Assembly (NCBI GenBank): GCA_028284805.1
Contig: JANQQZ010000032.1
Span: 1-32,894, forward strand
Origin: Phycisphaerales bacterium
GTDB taxonomy: Bacteria; Planctomycetota; Phycisphaerae; Phycisphaerales; UBA1924
Length of the DNA stretch: 32,894 nt
Reading direction: 5' to 3'
The notes under the pieces are model-generated. The model was given only the letters and a program-made list of their open reading frames with translations, ran no database searches and was not told the origin of the DNA. The position numbers and the translations under genes were made by a program. Positions 26,624 through 32,894 of the stretch are shown piece after piece (the stretch's first letter is position 1; each line of letters starts with the position of its first letter).

Positions 26624-26782
26624 ATGGAAACGCTCAACGCCCTGAAGACCCTCATCAAGCCCCGCAACGAAACCAGGCACCCCGCCCGCCAGGGGTTCGC
26701 CTCGCCGCTCGTTGTCGGGATCCTGAGCTACGGCGCCGCGATGGCGATGGCCCTGACTGTCTGCACCGCGACCTTCGGGTGA
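26624..26782 (+). CDS. Small membrane protein, 52 aa
   Basis: No family recognised. A polar, basic first half (METLNALKTLIKPRNETRHPARQG) is followed by a hydrophobic helix at about 27-48 (ASPLVVGILSYGAAMAMALTV) and CTATFG. AGGAG lies 7 nt before the ATG, and the plus-strand promoter-like box in the upstream palindrome would give a leader of about 85 nt. The longer in-frame ORF from 26537 adds residues with no ribosome site and is less likely. Coding is suggested by the ribosome site and membrane segment, but a 52-residue ORF is weak on its own. Confidence 0.5.
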   Translation: METLNALKTLIKPRNETRHPARQGFASPLVVGILSYGAAMAMALTVCTATFG

Positions 26783-26812
26783 TCCCCCGACGCAGCGCAG
26801 AAACCACACCCG

Positions 26813-28096
26813 CTAGCCGAGCAGCGTCTCGGCAGCCAACCGGCCGGCGATCATCGCGCCCTCGATCGAGCCGTGGGTCAGATGGTCGCCGGCCTGCACG
26901 ACGCGCTCCGACAGCCTGGGCATCGCTCGCGGCAGATCGAGCCCGAACTCGCCCGGGACGCGCCGCGGCAACGCGTGCGGGATCCGGTACGTCTCAAGAT
27001 GACGCCACGACCGAGCGCCCTCGCCCAGCCAGTTGACCATCTGCTCGCGGATCGCAACGTCCAGCGCACCATCCCCTTCGTGCTGGCTCAGCACTTCCGC
27101 GCCGACGACGTTCGCGCAGACCAGCGCCCGGCCCTGCGGCGCGTACCGCGGTGCGGCGGCGCTCGGGACGCAGAGATGGTTCACGGGGCCCACGCCATCA
27201 CCGTCGAGGACCAAGATCGCCTCGTCGCCGAACGCGGAGACCGTCTCCGGATCCGCGTCGTAGTACACCGTCGCGGTCTCGTTCCAGGGCACGCTGGGTT
27301 TCTCGCCGAGCAGCTGCGCGGCCGCGTTGGCATCGGTCGCCAGGATCACGCGCTCGGCGCTGATGGCTGATCCGTCGCCCATCAGCAGCTCGCCCGATTC
27401 CGGATCAACACGAGCCACCGGTGTGTTGAGCCTGATCTCGCTGCGCAGCGCCGAGGCCATCTGCTCGGGGATCGCTCCCATGCCGCCCGCGGGCAGGCAG
27501 GTGCTCCCGGTCGCGAAGTGCTTGTACGTGAACTCGAGCATGCGGCTGGAGGTCTGGAGCGAGCGGTCGAAGAACACACCTCCGAAGAACGGGCGGAAGA
27601 ACCGCTCGATGACGCCCTCGCCGAAGCCCGCTTCGGTGAGCGCATCGATCGTTGAGTGCTCGGGTCGCGACCAGATCGCGTCGACGCTGCTGCGTCTGAT
27701 GCGCTGGTCGAGCAGAGCGAGTCGGGCCTTGTCGCCCAGCGAGGCGATCGGGCTGGCGAACGACTTCGCGGCATCGATCGGCTTGCGGAACGGGTCTGCC
27801 GCCCTGTGGAACGCGCCCTCGAACCGCACGAGTGCACCGGGGTAGAAGGGCATCAGTTCGAGCGCTTCCAGATCGAGCATCCGACCTGCCTCGTCGTAGG
27901 CATCGAGATAGACCTGGAAGCCCCGGTCGAGAAGGAAGGTGCCTCGGTCGGTCTCGTGGCGATCGGTGCGCACGCGCCCACCGACCGCTGTGCCCGCGCA
28001 CAGGATGAGGCACTCGTGCCCGTTCTGTTCGAGGTGCTTTGCCGCTGCGAGGCCCGTGAGCCCGCCCCCGATGATGACGATGCGTGCCTCTGTCAT
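26813..28096 (-). CDS. NAD(P)/FAD-dependent oxidoreductase, amine oxidase-like
   Basis: 427-aa flavoprotein of the phytoene desaturase/amine oxidase-like superfamily. The N-terminal Rossmann dinucleotide motif is IVIIGGGLTGLAAAKHLE (6-23), followed by GGRVRTDR (39-46) typical of this group. The family's C-terminal FAD contact is VVQAGDHLTHGSIEGAMIAGRLAAETLL. The central part carries FFRPFFGGVFFDRSL and GMGAIPEQMASAL (substrate domain). A carotenoid or porphyrin-type substrate is possible, but nothing in the neighbourhood selects one. It is 20 nt downstream of the membrane-peroxiredoxin fusion gene. TAGAGT lies 6 nt before the ATG, so it may also have its own leaderless promoter. Stop at 26813 is convergent with the 52-aa gene. 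Confidence 0.88.
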   Translation of the reverse strand: MTEARIVIIGGGLTGLAAAKHLEQNGHECLILCAGTAVGGRVRTDRHETDRGTFLLDRGFQVYLDAYDEAGRMLDLEALELMPFYPGALVRFEGAFHRAADPFRKPIDAAKSFASPIASLGDKARLALLDQRIRRSSVDAIWSRPEHSTIDALTEAGFGEGVIERFFRPFFGGVFFDRSLQTSSRMLEFTYKHFATGSTCLPAGGMGAIPEQMASALRSEIRLNTPVARVDPESGELLMGDGSAISAERVILATDANAAAQLLGEKPSVPWNETATVYYDADPETVSAFGDEAILVLDGDGVGPVNHLCVPSAAAPRYAPQGRALVCANVVGAEVLSQHEGDGALDVAIREQMVNWLGEGARSWRHLETYRIPHALPRRVPGEFGLDLPRAMPRLSERVVQAGDHLTHGSIEGAMIAGRLAAETLLG

Positions 28097-28102
28097 GCCG
28101 CG

Positions 28103-28108
28103 ACTCTA
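28103..28108 (-). promoter_or_regulatory. Candidate -10 box (TAGAGT) six nt from the FAD oxidoreductase start
   Basis: Minus-strand reading: TAGAGT, spacer CGCGGC, ATG at 28096. It is in the 20-nt gap behind the preceding gene of the same strand; a secondary promoter is possible. Confidence 0.4.
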
Positions 28109-28116
28109 CACACCCA

Positions 28117-29085
28117 TCACGCGGGCAAGGCGTCGCAGAGCCTGGCATAGTCGGGTCGGTCCGCGGCATCGCGATGGCGGAAGGCCCGGACGATCGTGCC
28201 TTCGTGCACGATGAACGCGCCGGGCATCTGGAAGCCGTCGCCCGCGAGCCCGCCCACGAGGTGACGCCCGATGACGCCCGCCAGGAACCCCCTCCACCAG
28301 ACGCGGAGCCCGAAGAGCTGGGCGATCCTGCCCCGCTCGAGCTCGAACGCGGCGTAGAGCTTCTTGTCCGGATCGCTCACACGCACGTGTTCGGGCAGGT
28401 CGAACCGTGCGAGATAGCCCAGGGCCCGGTCGTCGTCGACCATGTGGACCAGCGCGACGTTCATGCCGCGCACGGCCTCCTTCTGGCGGGCGAGGTCGGC
28501 GAGGGTCTCGCGGCAGAACGTGCACCCGAAGTGACGCAGGAAGACAACCAGCGTCGGGCGCTCGCGTGAGAGATCCAGCAGCGATCGTCCGTCCGACGTC
28601 GTCGCCGATCCGAGCGAGGCGCCGGCGTCCGTGCTGGTGTCGCTGGTGAGCTCCTGCTGGCGTGCCTCGACGTGGCGCCGATGCGCCGCCAGCAGCATCA
28701 GGAAGAAGGGCACCCACCAGATCAGGTCGTTGAAGATGATTGTGATGCCGAAGGACGGGTCGAGCACCTGTCGGATGAGGACCGCGTCGACGAACCCGAT
28801 CGGCCCGAACAGCTTGCCCAGCAGGCCCACGAGCACGATGGGCCAGTGGCGGAGCGGGTCGTTCGCGGCGACCCAGTAGCCGATGCCGTAGACGCCCACG
28901 ATCATGCCGATGCACTGCCAGAAGACGACAGCCGTGCCCGTGATCTGCTCATCACTCACGAGCAGGCCGAGGGTGGTGGTGGGCAGGAGTACGACGGCTG
29001 CACCCCAGAGGACGTTGTACACGCCCGCGAGCCGGAGGACGCTCGTCATCCAGGGGCGGGAGTGCGTGTGGAAGGTCGCGCTCAT
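28117..29085 (-). CDS. Four-helix membrane domain fused to a peroxiredoxin-like (PRXL2/SelL-type) domain
   Basis: 322-aa fusion. The N-terminal half has four hydrophobic segments at about 16-38, 52-73, 82-103 and 113-134 (LRLAGVYNVLWGAAVVLLP, VVFWQCIGMIVGVYGIGYW, WPIVLVGLLGKLFGPIGFV, FNDLIWWVPFFLMLLAAH). After a polar linker, residues about 165-322 form a thioredoxin-fold domain of the AhpC/TSA antioxidant (PRXL2/SelL-like) type: LVVFLRHFGCTFCRE with C188 and C191, then VALVHMVDDD and FQMPGAFIVHEG. The CxxC is in the position of the UxxC or CxxC in SelL. The enzyme may be a membrane-tethered thiol peroxidase or disulfide reductase. It starts 1 nt inside the SDR stop (TGATG) and precedes the FAD oxidoreductase by 20 nt. 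Confidence 0.85.
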   Translation of the reverse strand: MSATFHTHSRPWMTSVLRLAGVYNVLWGAAVVLLPTTTLGLLVSDEQITGTAVVFWQCIGMIVGVYGIGYWVAANDPLRHWPIVLVGLLGKLFGPIGFVDAVLIRQVLDPSFGITIIFNDLIWWVPFFLMLLAAHRRHVEARQQELTSDTSTDAGASLGSATTSDGRSLLDLSRERPTLVVFLRHFGCTFCRETLADLARQKEAVRGMNVALVHMVDDDRALGYLARFDLPEHVRVSDPDKKLYAAFELERGRIAQLFGLRVWWRGFLAGVIGRHLVGGLAGDGFQMPGAFIVHEGTIVRAFRHRDAADRPDYARLCDALPA

Positions 29086-29837
29086 CAGACCTTCACTCGT
29101 GTGCGCAGCGTCGCGAGCCCACCGTCGACGCCGAAGACCTGTCCTGTGGTCCAGCCCGACTGATCGGACAGCAGCAGGGCTGCGAGCGGCGCAACATCGT
29201 CGGCGGTGCCGATGCGTCCGAGCGCGTGCATCGCCTCACTCGCCTTGCGGGCCATATCGCTGCCGGTGATCGCGGCGGCGCCGGGTGTGTCGACGAGCCC
29301 GGGTGCGATCACATTGATGCGGATGTTGCTCGTGGCGTACGTCGCGGCGGCTGACTGCGCGAGCCCGATCACCCCGCCCTTGGCCGCGGCGATCGCCTCG
29401 TGGTTGGGCAGCCCGGCCCGCGCCGCGGCGGTGGCGAAGAGCACGACCGAACCTCCGGTCTTCCGCATCGCTTTGGCGGCCGCTTGCACCGCGCCGAACG
29501 CGCTCCAGAGGTTGAGCCGGAGCGTCTGCTCGAACTGCTCGTCGCTCGTGCGGTCGGCTGGGGCAATCACGATCGAGCCCACGCAGTTGGCCAAGCCCAC
29601 CAGGCCCCCGAAGCGATCGGCGGCGGCCTTGGCGAAGTCCACGACCTGGCTCGGCTGGGTCGCGTCGAGGGTGTGGGTCATGTGGTCGCCCGGGATCGAT
29701 GCGGCGAGCGCGTCGAGCCTGGCCTGGTCGCGGGCGGCCAACGCGAGAGGGTGACCCGCATCCGCGAGCCGCTTGGCGAGCGCCGAGCCGATGCCGCCCG
29801 TCGCTCCGATGATCCCGACTGCCTGCCGATCCGTCAC
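29085..29837 (-). CDS. Short-chain dehydrogenase/reductase family protein, atypical active site
   Basis: 250-aa SDR fold protein. The NAD(P)-binding GIIGATGGIGSALAKRLA (6-23) and the C-terminal TTGQVFGVDGGLATL are standard. In the active-site segment, FATAAARAGLPNHEAIAAAKGGV, the Tyr of the usual YxxxK is Ile (IAAAK) while the Lys is kept, and the usual Ser position reads as Thr/Ala. It may use another residue (His or Glu in NHEA) or be a non-standard member; similar NHEAIAAAK forms exist in some bacterial SDRs as far as I recall. The start was set at GTG 29837 because GAAGGAGA is 7-8 nt before it; upstream in-frame residues look non-coding. It is the first gene of the redox trio. Confidence 0.87.
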   Translation of the reverse strand: MTDRQAVGIIGATGGIGSALAKRLADAGHPLALAARDQARLDALAASIPGDHMTHTLDATQPSQVVDFAKAAADRFGGLVGLANCVGSIVIAPADRTSDEQFEQTLRLNLWSAFGAVQAAAKAMRKTGGSVVLFATAAARAGLPNHEAIAAAKGGVIGLAQSAAATYATSNIRINVIAPGLVDTPGAAAITGSDMARKASEAMHALGRIGTADDVAPLAALLLSDQSGWTTGQVFGVDGGLATLRTRVKV

Positions 29838-30003
29838 GCCCGAGTCTCCTTCAATCCGCGGCTTCGAGTGCCCGTCAGACACGGATTCTGCAAAGTTCAC
29901 GCCCAGAGGGAGACGCCCGGGTCCGCTTGCGTATATTCGTATTGATGAAGAACGGCAGGCACACGTCACGCGTTCTCAGCCCGCTTACGCGGACGCGGTG
30001 TTG

Positions 30004-30051
30004 CGGCCGGTGTTGTTGTCGCTGAGGTCAGCAACACCACCCACAGGCCGG
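30004..30051. repeat. Inverted repeat in the cysteine synthase upstream region
   Basis: Inner arms GGTGTTG (30009-30015) and CAACACC (30032-30038) pair perfectly, with an internal GCTGA-GG-TCAGC near-palindrome and possible outer CGGCC/GGCCG pairing. It is not followed by a T-run. It could be a leader RNA structure or a regulator site. Confidence 0.4.
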
Positions 30052-30134
30052 CCCGACCACGGCTCCCGGCCCGCCCGCCCGAATCTCCCATGAATCGAAT
30101 GAAAGCGATCCCGGGTGTGTTCACCCACTGGAAC

Positions 30135-30152
30135 GACCGGTCCAGACCGGTC
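30135..30152. promoter_or_regulatory. Tandem GACCGGTC palindromes before cysteine synthase
   Basis: The 8-bp palindrome GACCGGTC occurs at 30135-30142 and again at 30145-30152, with starts exactly 10 bp apart, one helical turn. The second copy abuts the TCCGGAG ribosome site for ATG 30164, so a bound protein would block translation initiation or late promoter steps. GACCGGTC also occurs once near 2285, inside the HYExAFE coding tail. Confidence 0.4.
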
Positions 30153-30163
30153 CGGAGTGCCCT

Positions 30164-31195
30164 ATGAACCATCAGACGCGTGTCTACGACGACATTTTCG
30201 AGATGCTGCCCGATGAGGACAACCCCACCCCCCTGGTCCGCATCAACCGGCTCAACCCCGAGCCAGGCTTCACGCTCTACGCCAAGCTGGAGTGGATGAA
30301 CCCGTTCGGCTCGGTGAAGGACCGGGCTGCCAGCTACCTGCTCCGCCAGATGGAGGAGGAGAAAGGGCTACGCCCCGAGGGGGCGAACGGCCCGGATGAC
30401 CCGGGCAAGGGCATCGTCGAGCCCACCAGCGGCAACACAGGGCTCAGCCTCGCGGGCCTCGCTGGCGTGCGGGGGTACCCCATGAAGGCCGTGTTGCCGA
30501 ACAAGGTCCCGCTCGAAAAGAAGCTGATGCTCCGTCTCGCGGGTTCCGAGTTGGAGGTCGTGAACGACGACCTCTGCCCCAGCCCGGGCATGGGCGAGGG
30601 CTCGATCAACCTGGCGCGCACCATCGCGCGGGCGCAGAGCGACCGATACGCGATGCCCCACCAGTACGAGAACGAGAACAACGTCCGTGCGCACATGGAG
30701 ACCACCGGCCCCGAGATCTGGAAGCAGACCGCGGGCGAGATCACGCACGTCATCACGAGCCTGGGCACCTGCGGCACCGTCTCGGGTCTTTCCAAGTTCT
30801 TGAAAGCCAAGAACCCGGACATCAGGGTCATCGCGGTCGCGCCCAGCGAGGGTCACGACGTGCCGGGCCTGCGGAACAAGAGCCAGCTGGCGGTGACCAC
30901 GCTCTACGACGAGTCGCTGATCGACGACGTGCTCGAGATCGATTACGAGCTGGCGTACACCCGCGCCGCCGAGCTGTTCAGCCGCGAGGGCCTGCGCGCC
31001 GGGCCCAGCGCCGGGCTGATCTTCGAGGGGGGACGGATCGTTGCCCAGCGCGACAAGACCGGCCTCGGCGTCATGATCTTCTGCGACGACGCCTTCAAGT
31101 ACGCCAAGAGCTTTGCCAAGCACATGCCCGAGCTCGTCGAGGGCACCGCACCACAGAACCAGCAGCCGGAGCCCATCGGGGCACTGAAGGAGTAG
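30164..31195 (+). CDS. PLP-dependent cysteine synthase family protein
   Basis: 343-aa enzyme of the cysteine synthase/cystathionine beta-synthase fold, making cysteine from an activated serine and a sulfur donor. The PLP Lys is K52 in NPFGSVKDRAA, the substrate loop is PTSGNTG (87-93), and the phosphate-binding loop is GTCGTVSG (201-208), with Cys203 where CysK has Gly (GTGGT). The C-terminal half has RVIAVAPSEGHDVPGLRN and GLRAGPSAGLIFEGG. It resembles CysM-like enzymes more than classic CysK, including those using a sulfur carrier donor, but the sequence alone does not settle the donor. It is followed after 4 nt by a thiosulfate sulfurtransferase, consistent with delivery of sulfane sulfur. 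GGAG lies 8 nt before ATG. Confidence 0.9.
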   Translation: MNHQTRVYDDIFEMLPDEDNPTPLVRINRLNPEPGFTLYAKLEWMNPFGSVKDRAASYLLRQMEEEKGLRPEGANGPDDPGKGIVEPTSGNTGLSLAGLAGVRGYPMKAVLPNKVPLEKKLMLRLAGSELEVVNDDLCPSPGMGEGSINLARTIARAQSDRYAMPHQYENENNVRAHMETTGPEIWKQTAGEITHVITSLGTCGTVSGLSKFLKAKNPDIRVIAVAPSEGHDVPGLRNKSQLAVTTLYDESLIDDVLEIDYELAYTRAAELFSREGLRAGPSAGLIFEGGRIVAQRDKTGLGVMIFCDDAFKYAKSFAKHMPELVEGTAPQNQQPEPIGALKE

Positions 31196-31199
31196 CACC

Positions 31200-32042
31200 A
31201 TGAGCGAGTACGCCAATCCCAGCGTCCTGGTCAGCACGGACTGGGTACACGAGCGCCTGAACAGCGGCATCAAGATCGTCGAGGTCGATGTCGACACCCA
31301 GCAGTACGGCGCCGGGCATATCCCGGGCGCGGTCGCCTTCGACTGGACCACCCAGCTCCAGGACCAGACCCGGCGCGACATCATCGGCAAGGACGAGTTC
31401 GAGCAGCTCGTCGGTGCCGCCGGCATCTCGAACGACGACGAGGTCGTGATCTACGGCGACAACAACAACTGGTTCGCCGCCTACGCCCTCTGGGTCTTCA
31501 AGTACTACGGGCACGACAACGTCAAGCTCATGAACGGCGGACGCAGCAAGTGGCTCGACGAGGAAGACAAGCCGCTGACGACCGACGTGCCCAGCCCCGC
31601 GCCCACGACCTACACCGTCAAGGGCACCAACCCCGCCATCCGCGCCTTTGTGCAGGACGTGCTGGGCGTCGTCAAGGATGGCAACGCCAACCTCGTCGAT
31701 GTCCGCTCGCACGACGAGTACTCGGGCAAGGTCATCGCGCCCCCGGGCATGAGCGAGACCGCCCAGCGCGGCGGGCATGTGCCCGGGGCCAAGAGCGTGC
31801 CCTGGGTCACCGCAGTCAACCCCGACGGCACCTTCAAGAGCCGCGCCGACCTCGAGAAGATCTACTTCCAGGACGCGGGCGTCATCGAGGGCAAGGACAC
31901 GATCGCCTACTGCCGAATCGGCGAGCGGTCGAGCCACACCTGGTTCGTGCTCAAGTACCTGCTGGGCCTGCCCAACGTGAAGAACTACGACGGCTCGTGG
32001 ACCGAGTACGGCTCCATGATCGGTGTCCCTATCGAGCGCTGA
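31200..32042 (+). CDS. Thiosulfate sulfurtransferase (two-domain rhodanese)
   Basis: 280-aa enzyme that moves sulfane sulfur from thiosulfate to a thiol or cyanide. The N-terminal rhodanese domain (1 to about 130) has YGAGHIPGAVAFDW and IYGDNNNWFAAYALW; its active position carries no Cys. The C-terminal domain (about 140-280) has LVDVRSHDEYSG, GGHVPGAKSVPW and the active loop AYCRIGERSSHTWFV with C238, a loop typical of the thiosulfate-specific CysA-type sulfurtransferases. The start is 4 nt after the cysteine synthase stop, with AAGGAG inside the end of that gene (GAAGGAGTAG), so the two are translated as a pair. A terminator follows about 31 nt after the stop. Confidence 0.93.
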   Translation: MSEYANPSVLVSTDWVHERLNSGIKIVEVDVDTQQYGAGHIPGAVAFDWTTQLQDQTRRDIIGKDEFEQLVGAAGISNDDEVVIYGDNNNWFAAYALWVFKYYGHDNVKLMNGGRSKWLDEEDKPLTTDVPSPAPTTYTVKGTNPAIRAFVQDVLGVVKDGNANLVDVRSHDEYSGKVIAPPGMSETAQRGGHVPGAKSVPWVTAVNPDGTFKSRADLEKIYFQDAGVIEGKDTIAYCRIGERSSHTWFVLKYLLGLPNVKNYDGSWTEYGSMIGVPIER

Positions 32043-32073
32043 GCGAGCACAGCACGCGAAACACCCGAGTACG

Positions 32074-32095
32074 CCCCCGCGCGAGCGGGGGTTTC
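32074..32095 (+). terminator. Rho-independent terminator after the sulfurtransferase
   Basis: Arms CCCCCGC (32074-32080) and GCGGGGG (32085-32091) with a GCGA tetraloop, then TTTCT. It closes the cysteine synthase-sulfurtransferase operon. Confidence 0.75.
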
Positions 32096-32105
32096 TCGTG
32101 CGCGC

Positions 32106-32111
32106 TAGAAC
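32106..32111 (+). promoter_or_regulatory. Near-consensus box (TAGAAC) six nt from the cyclodeaminase-like start
   Basis: TAGAAC, spacer ACGTTC, ATG at 32118. It has the same spacing as the TANNNT sites elsewhere but ends in C, so it is listed as a weaker example. Confidence 0.35.
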
Positions 32112-32117
32112 ACGTTC

Positions 32118-32720
32118 ATGGACACGCTCACCTCGATGACCATGGCAGACCTTCTCGACGCGCTCGCCTCCAAGAGCCCGGCACCCGGGGGCGGCGCGGT
32201 CGCGGGCCTCGTGGGTGCGCAGGCTTCGGCTCTCGCACGGATGGTCGTGAGCTACTCGCTCGGCCGGAAGTCGCTGACCGAGCACCAAGCCGACCTCGAA
32301 CGAATCGCCGTGCAGCTCGACAACGCCCGGGGCGTGATGCTCAGCCTCGCCGATGCGGACGCCCAGGCGTACGCCAGCCTGAGTGCGCTGTGGGGGAGCA
32401 AGGGCGAGAAGCCGGACGAGTTCCGCGCCGCGGTCCGCCGGGCGATCCAGGTGCCGCGGTCGGTGATGGCCGCCGCGGCGGACCTCCTTCGGCTCTGCGA
32501 TTCGCTCGCGCCGATCAGCAACCCGAACCTGGCGAGCGATCTGGTTGCCTCGGCAGTGCTCGCCGAGGCTGCCGCCAAGGCCGCGAGCCTCAACGTGCAC
32601 GTCAACGCCGAGCAGCTCGATGACACGGGCGAACGCGACCGGCTGCTGACCGAGGTTGACTCCGCGATCGCCGACGCGGGCGAGCGCCGCGCGCGCGTCG
32701 CTTCGGTCGCGGGCCGCTGA
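32118..32720 (+). CDS. Cyclodeaminase/cyclohydrolase family protein (FTCD_C)
   Basis: 200-aa all-helical protein of the formiminotransferase-cyclodeaminase C-terminal family. The signature is LLDALASKSPAPGGGAVAGLVGAQASALARMV (11-43), with helices following, VPRSVMAAAADLLRLCD, and NPNLASDLVASAVLAEAAAKAAS (134-156). Members act on formimino- or methenyl-tetrahydrofolate, or are single-domain versions of unknown activity, often next to folate enzymes. Here there is no folate gene beside it. It starts 26 nt after the terminator, with no Shine-Dalgarno sequence. Folate activity is a family inference; a stand-alone structural or other role is possible. Confidence 0.88.
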   Translation: MDTLTSMTMADLLDALASKSPAPGGGAVAGLVGAQASALARMVVSYSLGRKSLTEHQADLERIAVQLDNARGVMLSLADADAQAYASLSALWGSKGEKPDEFRAAVRRAIQVPRSVMAAAADLLRLCDSLAPISNPNLASDLVASAVLAEAAAKAASLNVHVNAEQLDDTGERDRLLTEVDSAIADAGERRARVASVAGR

Positions 32721-32724
32721 CTGA

Positions 32725-32730
32725 TACACT
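32725..32730 (+). promoter_or_regulatory. Candidate -10 box (TACACT) six nt from the terminal gene
   Basis: TACACT, spacer CCGGGC, ATG at 32737, in a 16-nt gap after the cyclodeaminase-like gene. No Shine-Dalgarno sequence is visible. Confidence 0.5.
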
Positions 32731-32736
32731 CCGGGC

Positions 32737-32894
32737 ATGCCGCCGCCGACGACCTGCAGGATCGAAGATCTCGAAGACGTGCCGGGGGTGTCGGCATCGC
32801 TCGCGATGCTCCGCGAGGTGAGCCTCGCCGCCGACGAGCACGAGCTGTTCGCCTCCTTCGCGGAGCAGTTCAGTGACTCGTGCGTCACGCACCT
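32737..32894 (+). CDS. 5' part of a gene running off the right edge, unknown product
   Basis: Only 52 codons are visible, starting MPPPTTCRIEDLEDVPGVSA and continuing SLAMLREVSLAADEHELFASFAEQFSDSCVTH. The start is supported by the TACACT-N6-ATG box. The visible segment is amphipathic helical and recalls the N-terminal sensor part of some planctomycete regulatory phosphatases or GAF-type proteins, but this is too short to assign. It has the codon bias of the neighbouring genes. Confidence 0.55.
   Translation, partial: MPPPTTCRIEDLEDVPGVSASLAMLREVSLAADEHELFASFAEQFSDSCVTH

Larger units (their letters stand above)
29838..30163. other. Divergent intergenic region, SDR trio and cysteine synthase (326 bp)
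   Basis: It should contain promoters for both directions. Seen: an AT-rich pocket near 29928-29950 (GTATATTCGTATTGATG), a plausible promoter zone for the minus-strand trio; a hairpin-forming inverted repeat at 30004-30051; and a repeated palindrome at 30135-30152 just before the cysteine synthase ribosome site. No riboswitch consensus was recognised and no convincing small ORF. Confidence 0.5.

Noticed and set aside
29838-30163. Possible SAM or other sulfur riboswitch before cysteine synthase
   Set aside because: No conserved S-box or other riboswitch core was recognised in the leader.
31095-32888. 597-aa antisense ORF over the sulfurtransferase and cyclodeaminase-like genes
   Set aside because: It crosses two clear genes and a terminator on the opposite strand and shows no domain.

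Overview
The window looks like chromosomal core DNA of a planctomycete, most likely of the class Phycisphaerae. This is inferred from high GC with strong G/C third-position bias, a HYExAFE-family protein, three secreted proteins ending in a PEP-CTERM-like tail (proline motif, hydrophobic helix, Arg run), and a 590-aa bacterial-type glycyl-tRNA synthetase. No tRNA, rRNA, CRISPR array, insertion sequence, prophage or replication origin was seen.

Layout. 1-2213 (minus): three small membrane-anchored proteins followed by a RicT/PSP1-domain Fe-S protein that runs off the left edge. 2273-2947 (minus): HYExAFE protein with a PD-(D/E)XK-like motif. 2995-6011 (minus): a DUF4190-like membrane protein, an MlaF-type ATPase and an MlaD-type MCE protein; no MlaE permease is present. 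6071-9173 (minus): membrane protein, rnpA, yidD, a TetR regulator and a NifS-type cysteine desulfurase, tightly packed with ATGA overlaps. 9308-13427 (plus): a GxxExxY protein, an anchored protein of unknown function, a TlpA-type thioredoxin fused to an extra domain, and two tandem CTERM paralogues. 13719-15491: glyS, with a GC-poor internal island. 15799-20181: a 1460-aa GAF/multi-PAS hybrid histidine kinase. 20186-23259: a P1B-4-type metal ATPase divergent from a secreted YHS protein. 23266-26782: secreted metallophosphoesterase, AtoE-type transporter and a 52-aa membrane peptide. 26813-29837 (minus): a redox trio (SDR, membrane-peroxiredoxin-like fusion, FAD oxidoreductase). 30164-32894 (plus): cysteine synthase plus thiosulfate sulfurtransferase, a cyclodeaminase-like protein, and the start of a further gene.

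Functional themes are sulfur and Fe-S handling (NifS, RicT, cysteine synthase, sulfurtransferase), thiol redox (TlpA fusion, CxxC membrane fusion), metal export, and envelope maintenance (MCE system, YidD). The most striking global signal is regulatory: at least nine genes on both strands have a TANNNT box 5 or 6 nt before the start codon, usually without a Shine-Dalgarno sequence, which suggests many leaderless transcripts. The most striking local signal is the compositional mosaic inside glyS. I did not find a clear new defence or biosynthetic system; the best novelty candidates are the leaderless signature, the glyS island, the paired small envelope proteins, the CTERM pair and the redox trio.
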